From positions 1-8,699 of the forward strand of contig CAJQOV010000047.1 of the NCBI GenBank assembly GCA_905480065.1: a stretch of 8,699 bases of DNA, written 5' to 3'. Shown in pieces: positions 5,211 to 8,699 of the stretch (its first letter is position 1; every line of letters begins with the position of its first letter). The notes beneath the pieces are model-generated. The model did not search any database. It was not told the DNA's origin and saw only the letters and a program-made list of their open reading frames with translations. Both the position numbers and the translations under genes were made by a program. The DNA is from an uncultured Gammaproteobacteria bacterium (GTDB lineage: Bacteria > Pseudomonadota > Gammaproteobacteria > UBA9214).

Positions 5211-6636
5211 TCAGGGCTTCGGCATGACCATTGTCCGGGTGTACTCGCAGTATTTCGTGCGCATTGGTGTTGGCAATGTATAGGGTATTGTTACCAAACA
5301 CCAGTCCGGCCGGCTCATCCAGTGCATGGTCCAGGGCGAGCCGGGATATCTGCTGCGTACTGATGCCAATCCTGCAGACCTGATCATTGTAGGTATCAGC
5401 CACCCAGAGCAATTTTTGCGTTTGGTCTATCCCGATAGCCTGTGGAAATTGTAATCGGTATGCCGCATCCGGCACCTGATTTTGTTGCCTGCCATGGACT
5501 GCCTTCTCGCCACTGACCAGCGTGGTGACATGGCCTGTTTCGGGGTCTACGCAGCGCACAGACGAGGACATTGCGTCAACACAGTATATCCGGTGTCCAC
5601 TGATTGCCAGTCCACTCGGTTGCGCAAAACAGGCAACCGCGGGTCCGCCATCGACCAGGCCGGCAGATCCGCAGCCGGACAGCACCTCCAGCCTGTTGTT
5701 CAGCAGGGACAGGCACCAGATCTGGTGCATGCCAGCCATGGCAATGAACAGCCTGCCCGCCTGGTGTACCACGTCTGCCGGCGCATTCATCGGCGTGTTT
5801 GCCGGCAACGCATTTGCAGCTGGCAGCACATCTGCAGCAGTCCCGTTACCGGCAACGGTGACCACCTCATCGGTTTGCAGATTAATACGCCTTATTGCAT
5901 GATTTCCGGTATCGGCAACATATAAAAATTCATCGACCACCACCAGGCCATGCGGGCTCCGAAATGCAGCGGAGTCCCCCACACCATCGACAAAACCGCC
6001 CTCGGACGCTCCGTATTGACGCACCACGTGGCCGTCCTGAGAAGTAATCAATATGCGGTTATGACCAGTGTCGGATATGTACACGCGATCGCGGGTAATG
6101 GCGATCCTGCCGGGGAACAGCAACGAGGATTTCGGTTCCGGGTCCGTTTGTTTCTGCAATGGATGGCTGCCGCTTGCCTGCCGGGCGCCATGCAAGCCGA
6201 GTTGATGGTCGATTACCTTTTCCAGACGGGGAAACTTGCCGTTCCCGGTCATGCTACCAACCATGCACCCATCGCGATCAATCAGTACATGTGTGGGCAA
6301 TGTACTGACTTCAAACAGGCTTGATAGTAGATGGTCCGGGTCATGGACCACTGGAAATCGGATGCCGGCCCGGTTGATAAATTTCCGGATGTGCGTGCGT
6401 CGTATTTCAGCGCGGAACAACGGCGCATGCACACAGAGCACCACAAGCTCATCACGATAACGGTAACCCAGCCTGTCAAGTTCGTCCAGCGCCCGAATGC
6501 ATTGCACCGAACTGCTGCCGGCGAATTCCAGCAACACCAGCCTGCCGCGCAGATCTGCCAGCGATACAGGATTAGCTGTATTGAACCATTCCAGACTGGC
6601 GGGTATCTCTGGCGCAAGGTTTCTTGCTGCTGACAT
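5182..6636 (-). CDS. Thioredoxin-fold and NHL-repeat protein (NHLRC2-like), lacking the CxxC pair
   Basis: This 484-residue protein combines an N-terminal thioredoxin-like domain (about 8-150) with a C-terminal beta-propeller of NHL repeats (about 172-468), the layout of NHLRC2. The first domain has the family's APEIP...SLADLRGRLVLLEF block and a cis-proline loop LPTHVLID (113-120). Recognisable NHL units include VYISDTGHNRI (185-195), LYVADTGNHAI (238-248), LWVADTYNDQV (410-420) and LYIANTNAHEI (452-462). Family members usually carry a CCINC active site; here it is SSSVQC (41-46), leaving only C46, so classic disulfide exchange is unlikely. No signal peptide or membrane segment is seen, so it is probably cytoplasmic. 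ATG 6636 is chosen over GTG 6663 because AGGAGG lies 6 bases before it. It overlaps the next gene (UDG) by 29 bases and probably heads the operon into uvrC and pgsA. Its function is unknown; propellers of this type often serve as binding scaffolds. Confidence 0.88.
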   Translation of the reverse strand: MSAARNLAPEIPASLEWFNTANPVSLADLRGRLVLLEFAGSSSVQCIRALDELDRLGYRYRDELVVLCVHAPLFRAEIRRTHIRKFINRAGIRFPVVHDPDHLLSSLFEVSTLPTHVLIDRDGCMVGSMTGNGKFPRLEKVIDHQLGLHGARQASGSHPLQKQTDPEPKSSLLFPGRIAITRDRVYISDTGHNRILITSQDGHVVRQYGASEGGFVDGVGDSAAFRSPHGLVVVDEFLYVADTGNHAIRRINLQTDEVVTVAGNGTAADVLPAANALPANTPMNAPADVVHQAGRLFIAMAGMHQIWCLSLLNNRLEVLSGCGSAGLVDGGPAVACFAQPSGLAISGHRIYCVDAMSSSVRCVDPETGHVTTLVSGEKAVHGRQQNQVPDAAYRLQFPQAIGIDQTQKLLWVADTYNDQVCRIGISTQQISRLALDHALDEPAGLVFGNNTLYIANTNAHEILRVHPDNGHAEALNVSEEYSEI

Positions 6637-6638
6637 GC

Positions 6639-6659
6639 CTGGCCTCCTGCGCAGGCCAG
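6639..6659 (-). promoter_or_regulatory. Ribosome binding site of trx-NHL, partly inside a hairpin
   Basis: AGGAGG (6643-6648) lies 6 bases before ATG 6636 and fixes that start. CTGGCCT and AGGCCAG (6639-6645 and 6653-6659) can form a perfect 7-bp stem with a 7-base loop on the transcript. Half of the ribosome binding site would be in the stem and half in the loop, so folding should lower ribosome access. The overlapping 10-base palindrome CCTGCGCAGG (6646-6655) is an alternative pairing. The motif is visible; regulation is inferred. Confidence 0.5.
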
Positions 6660-6775
6660 TCACGGCAAGCGCATTACTAGCAAAACACAGACCGTCCCTT
6701 TTTGCCAGCCAGACACCCTGAATGCCTGACAGAGGTCTCAGTTTTTTTCCGGCCAGCGGATACAGGACACAGACA

Positions 6776-6804
6776 AGCCGGCAACCCCTTTCGGGTTGCC
6801 GGCT
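6776..6804 (-). terminator. Strong hairpin after the response regulator gene, probable terminator
   Basis: Twelve perfect base pairs (AGCCGGCAACCC with GGGTTGCCGGCT) enclose a 5-base loop, 12 bases after the stop codon of the response regulator gene. On the leftward transcript it is followed by TGTCTGT, a poor U-tract, so termination may be incomplete or Rho-assisted. It separates the regulator from the trx-NHL operon. The rest of the gap (6660-6775) shows no convincing promoter by eye, though one is expected there if the hairpin stops transcription. Confidence 0.6.
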
Positions 6805-6816
6805 GCAGGAATCTTG

Positions 6817-7464
6817 TCAGTGTGAGATGTTTTCGCGAATGAGCCCGTATCGAATGGCAAAGCAGGTAAGCTCGACATCATTGTGCACACCCAGCTTCTC
6901 AAACAACCGGTAACGATAGGTACTGGTTGTTTTGGGACTCAGGCACAGCCGGCCGGAAATTTCCTTGTTGGTGGCGCCTCTTACGATCATCAGCATGACC
7001 TGCGTTTCACGCTGTGTCAGTCGATCAACCGGGGATTTCTCCCCCTTGTTTACCAGTGTAAGAGCCAGCTTGTGGGCAACCTCCGGTGTAATATACTGCT
7101 TGCCGGCATATACCGAGCGAATGGCTTTGATAATCTCGCGAACGTCGCAACCCTTGGTGAGATAGCCAGCCGCACCGGCCTCAAGCAGCCGTGCCGGAAA
7201 TGGCTCATCATCATGGATACTTACCGCGATAATCTTGATACCAGGCAGTGATCGGGCGATCTTGCGCGTTGCCTCCAGCCCCCCGATGCCCGGCATGCTG
7301 ATATCCATCAGGATGACGTCCGGTGGTCGCTGCCTTACCTGCGTGATCGCCTGCTCACCGGTTTCGGCTTCGGCTACAACAGCGATCCCGTCAACATCGT
7401 TCAACAGCCGCTTGATCCCGTTGCGGACCAGGCCATGGTCATCCACAAGCATTACATTGATCAT
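6817..7464 (-). CDS. uvrY: LuxR/NarL-type response regulator, UvrY/GacA family
   Basis: A DNA-binding response regulator of the BarA-UvrY (GacS-GacA, LetS-LetA) type. In gammaproteobacteria these proteins activate small RNAs that titrate CsrA/RsmA. The receiver domain (1-120) has acidic residues D8 and D9, phosphorylation site D54, S82 and K104. MSMPGIGGLEATRKIAR is nearly identical to E. coli UvrY (here ISMPGIGG...). The LuxR-type helix-turn-helix spans about 147-210, with SPKTTSTYRYRLFEKLGV (176-193) as recognition region, also very close to UvrY. The length, 215 residues, is normal. AAGGAGG (7471-7477) lies 6 bases before the ATG, a consensus ribosome binding site. In E. coli uvrY lies directly next to uvrC; here two genes are inserted between them. 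No partner sensor kinase is in the window, which is normal because BarA/GacS is usually encoded elsewhere. Confidence 0.95.
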   Translation of the reverse strand: MINVMLVDDHGLVRNGIKRLLNDVDGIAVVAEAETGEQAITQVRQRPPDVILMDISMPGIGGLEATRKIARSLPGIKIIAVSIHDDEPFPARLLEAGAAGYLTKGCDVREIIKAIRSVYAGKQYITPEVAHKLALTLVNKGEKSPVDRLTQRETQVMLMIVRGATNKEISGRLCLSPKTTSTYRYRLFEKLGVHNDVELTCFAIRYGLIRENISH

Positions 7465-7511
7465 TTTTCTCCTCCTTCAGATTTAATTCGGCTTGTCTGC
7501 CACCGATTGCC

Positions 7512-7569
7512 ATTATTCCATGGCACAGACTAAAGCAAAGCAGGCAGGAGAAAAATCAGACATTTCCTA
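7512..7569 (-). promoter_or_regulatory. Possible promoter and regulator site upstream of uvrY
   Basis: The gap 7465-7616 between cysG and uvrY holds no gene. Reading leftward, AATAAT (7512-7517) is a possible -10, one mismatch from TATAAT, with no good -35, which suggests an activated promoter. About 40 bases upstream, 7556-7569 (plus strand TCAGACATTTCCTA) matches 12 of 14 positions of the LetA-box consensus TNAGAAATTTCTNA as I recall it from Legionella. Inverted TCCTAC motifs also occur at 7565-7570 and, on the other strand, 7600-7605. No clear terminator for cysG is seen. All functional roles here are inferred. Confidence 0.25.
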
Positions 7570-7616
7570 CAAGGCGCGCCCACAGGACACCGTGAAACGG
7601 TAGGATTTCTTGCCAG

Positions 7617-8699
7617 TCAGACCGGCATTCCAAACCAATTCAGTTTCTTATGCAGCTCAACCACGGAGCCGACGATTATGATGGTCGGTGGTTTCACCTG
7701 GTGCCGGTCGGCAAGCGTGGGGAGTGAATCCAGCCTCTCGATATAGACCCGCTGATCCGGCGTCGTACCCTGCTGTACCAGCGCTACCGGGGTATCGGGT
7801 GCCAGCCCATGGGCAATCAACTGCTGGCTGATGATCGGCAGGCTGTGCATTCCCATATAGAAGACGATGGTCTGCGCAGGCCTGGCCAGTTTTTCCCAGT
7901 CCAGGTCCACGCTGCCATCCTTGAGGTGGCCGGTAACAAAGGTACAGGATTGCGCATAGTCGCGATGGGTCAGTGGAATCCCGGCGTAGGAGGCACACCC
8001 CGATGCTGCGGTAATGCCGGGCACCACCTGGAACGGAATACCCTCCTGCGCCAGTGTCTCGATCTCTTCCCCGCCGCGCCCGAATATAAACGGGTCCCCC
8101 CCCTTCAGCCTGAGCACGCGTTTGCCGTCCCTGGCCAGCCGCACCAGTAACTGGTTGATGCTTTCCTGGCTCAGGGTATGCATGTCGCGCTCCTTGCCAG
8201 CGTAGATCATCTCCGCATCCTTGCGCACCATATCCAGCACCGGGCGTGAAACCAGCCGATCGTAGACAACCACATCGGCCTGTTGCATCAGGCGCAACGC
8301 ACGAAAGGTGATCAGGTCCGGATCACCCGGGCCGGCACCAACCAGGTAAACCTCTCCGCCCGACGTATAACTGGCGCCGGTATCGTCGATTGCCGCCTGG
8401 AGAGCCGTGCGTGCCTGCTCCTCCTGTCCGGCGAACAGCAACTCCGACACGCGGCCCTGCAGTACATTTTCCCAGAAATAACGCCGCTGGCCGGGATCGC
8501 TGAAACGCTGCTTGACGCGCAAGCGATACTCGTCCACCAGTCGTGCCAGCCGTCCGTAGGCTGCAGGAATGAAACTTTCCAGCCGCGCCCTCAGCAGGCG
8601 CGCCAGTACCGGTGAAGCACCACCGGTCGATACCGCAACCTGCACCGGTGAGCGATCGATGATGGAAGGGACAATGAAGCTGCAGAGCCCGGGGTTGTC
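7617..8699 (-). CDS. cysG: Siroheme synthase (CysG), 3' part, 5' end outside window
   Basis: CysG is a fusion enzyme that makes siroheme, the cofactor of sulfite and nitrite reductases, from uroporphyrinogen III by two SAM-dependent methylations, NAD-dependent oxidation and iron insertion. The reading frame stays open to the window edge, giving 360 visible residues, compared with 457 in E. coli. About the first 100 residues, most of the NAD-binding dehydrogenase part, are missing. The visible start NPGLCSFIVPSIIDRSP and the VAVSTGGASPVLARLLR block belong to the dehydrogenase/ferrochelatase half. The uroporphyrinogen III methyltransferase half follows, with VGAGPGDPD (120-128), LKGGDPFIFGRGGEE (198-212) and PGITAASGCASYAGIPLTHR (227-246). 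All key SUMT motifs look intact. The internal GTG at 8645 is an ordinary Val codon. It ends 152 bases before the uvrY start and reads in the same direction. Confidence 0.96.
   Translation of the reverse strand, partial: DNPGLCSFIVPSIIDRSPVQVAVSTGGASPVLARLLRARLESFIPAAYGRLARLVDEYRLRVKQRFSDPGQRRYFWENVLQGRVSELLFAGQEEQARTALQAAIDDTGASYTSGGEVYLVGAGPGDPDLITFRALRLMQQADVVVYDRLVSRPVLDMVRKDAEMIYAGKERDMHTLSQESINQLLVRLARDGKRVLRLKGGDPFIFGRGGEEIETLAQEGIPFQVVPGITAASGCASYAGIPLTHRDYAQSCTFVTGHLKDGSVDLDWEKLARPAQTIVFYMGMHSLPIISQQLIAHGLAPDTPVALVQQGTTPDQRVYIERLDSLPTLADRHQVKPPTIIIVGSVVELHKKLNWFGMPV

Noticed and set aside
5482..5925. Plus-strand open frame of 147 codons inside the trx-NHL gene
   Set aside because: It mirrors the NHL repeats on the other strand; composition and lack of motifs fit a shadow frame.
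6646..6655. CCTGCGCAGG palindrome as a protein operator
   Set aside because: It overlaps the ribosome binding site hairpin and matches no operator I know; short GC palindromes are common at this base composition.
6637..6663. GTG 6663 as start of the trx-NHL protein
   Set aside because: A consensus ribosome binding site is placed correctly for ATG 6636, and the extra 9 residues have no family counterpart that I recognise.
6726..6748. T-run with a small stem on the plus strand, possible rightward terminator
   Set aside because: The stem is only 4 bp and no rightward gene precedes it; the run is an A-tract on the transcribed strand.
7590..7602. ACCGT/ACGGT hairpin as terminator of cysG
   Set aside because: The stem is only 5 bp with a 3-base loop and no T-run follows on the leftward strand.
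8643..8645. GTG as the start of a short SUMT-only methyltransferase
   Set aside because: The frame stays open to the window edge and the upstream residues match the CysG dehydrogenase part, so this is an internal Val codon.

Overview
The window looks like chromosomal DNA of a gammaproteobacterium. The main reason is gene order. On the minus strand it carries a UvrY/GacA-type response regulator, uvrC, pgsA and then tRNA-Gly(GCC), tRNA-Cys(GCA) and tRNA-Leu(UAA). From memory this is the Escherichia coli order uvrY-uvrC-pgsA-glyW-cysT-leuZ, with the same three anticodons. The proteins also resemble their E. coli counterparts closely. Base composition is moderately GC-rich and no mobile element, CRISPR array or rRNA is visible. 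I cannot name a genus.

Left part (1-1699, plus strand): a near-perfect LexA (SOS) box touches the start of a Y-family translesion DNA polymerase. Seven bases after it comes a 136-residue protein that looks like a shortened, divergent SRAP (YedK/HMCES-like) protein. Together they look like a two-gene SOS-controlled unit: a lesion-bypass polymerase plus a protein related to sensors of abasic sites. Both active-site changes in the SRAP-like protein and the nearly leaderless layout of the polymerase gene are unusual.

Middle part (1711-6636, minus strand): three tRNA genes, preceded by their own promoter at the end of pgsA, then pgsA (phospholipid synthesis), uvrC (nucleotide excision repair), a family 5 type uracil-DNA glycosylase and a cytoplasmic thioredoxin-fold/NHL beta-propeller protein. 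The last two are inserted between the response regulator and uvrC, which are adjacent in E. coli. The genes overlap or lie 14-18 bases apart, so they probably form one operon read leftward: trx-NHL, UDG, uvrC, pgsA. UvrC carries a tyrosine where the family has an essential catalytic aspartate (E. coli D399), the most surprising single residue in the window.

Right part (6776-8699, minus strand): a strong hairpin follows the response regulator gene, which has its own consensus ribosome binding site and a 150-base upstream region with possible regulatory motifs. Beyond it is the 3' part of cysG (siroheme synthase), cut by the window edge. The window is dominated by DNA repair: SOS polymerase, SRAP-like protein, UvrC and uracil-DNA glycosylase lie within about 5.2 kb, in two converging units that meet at the tRNA cluster.
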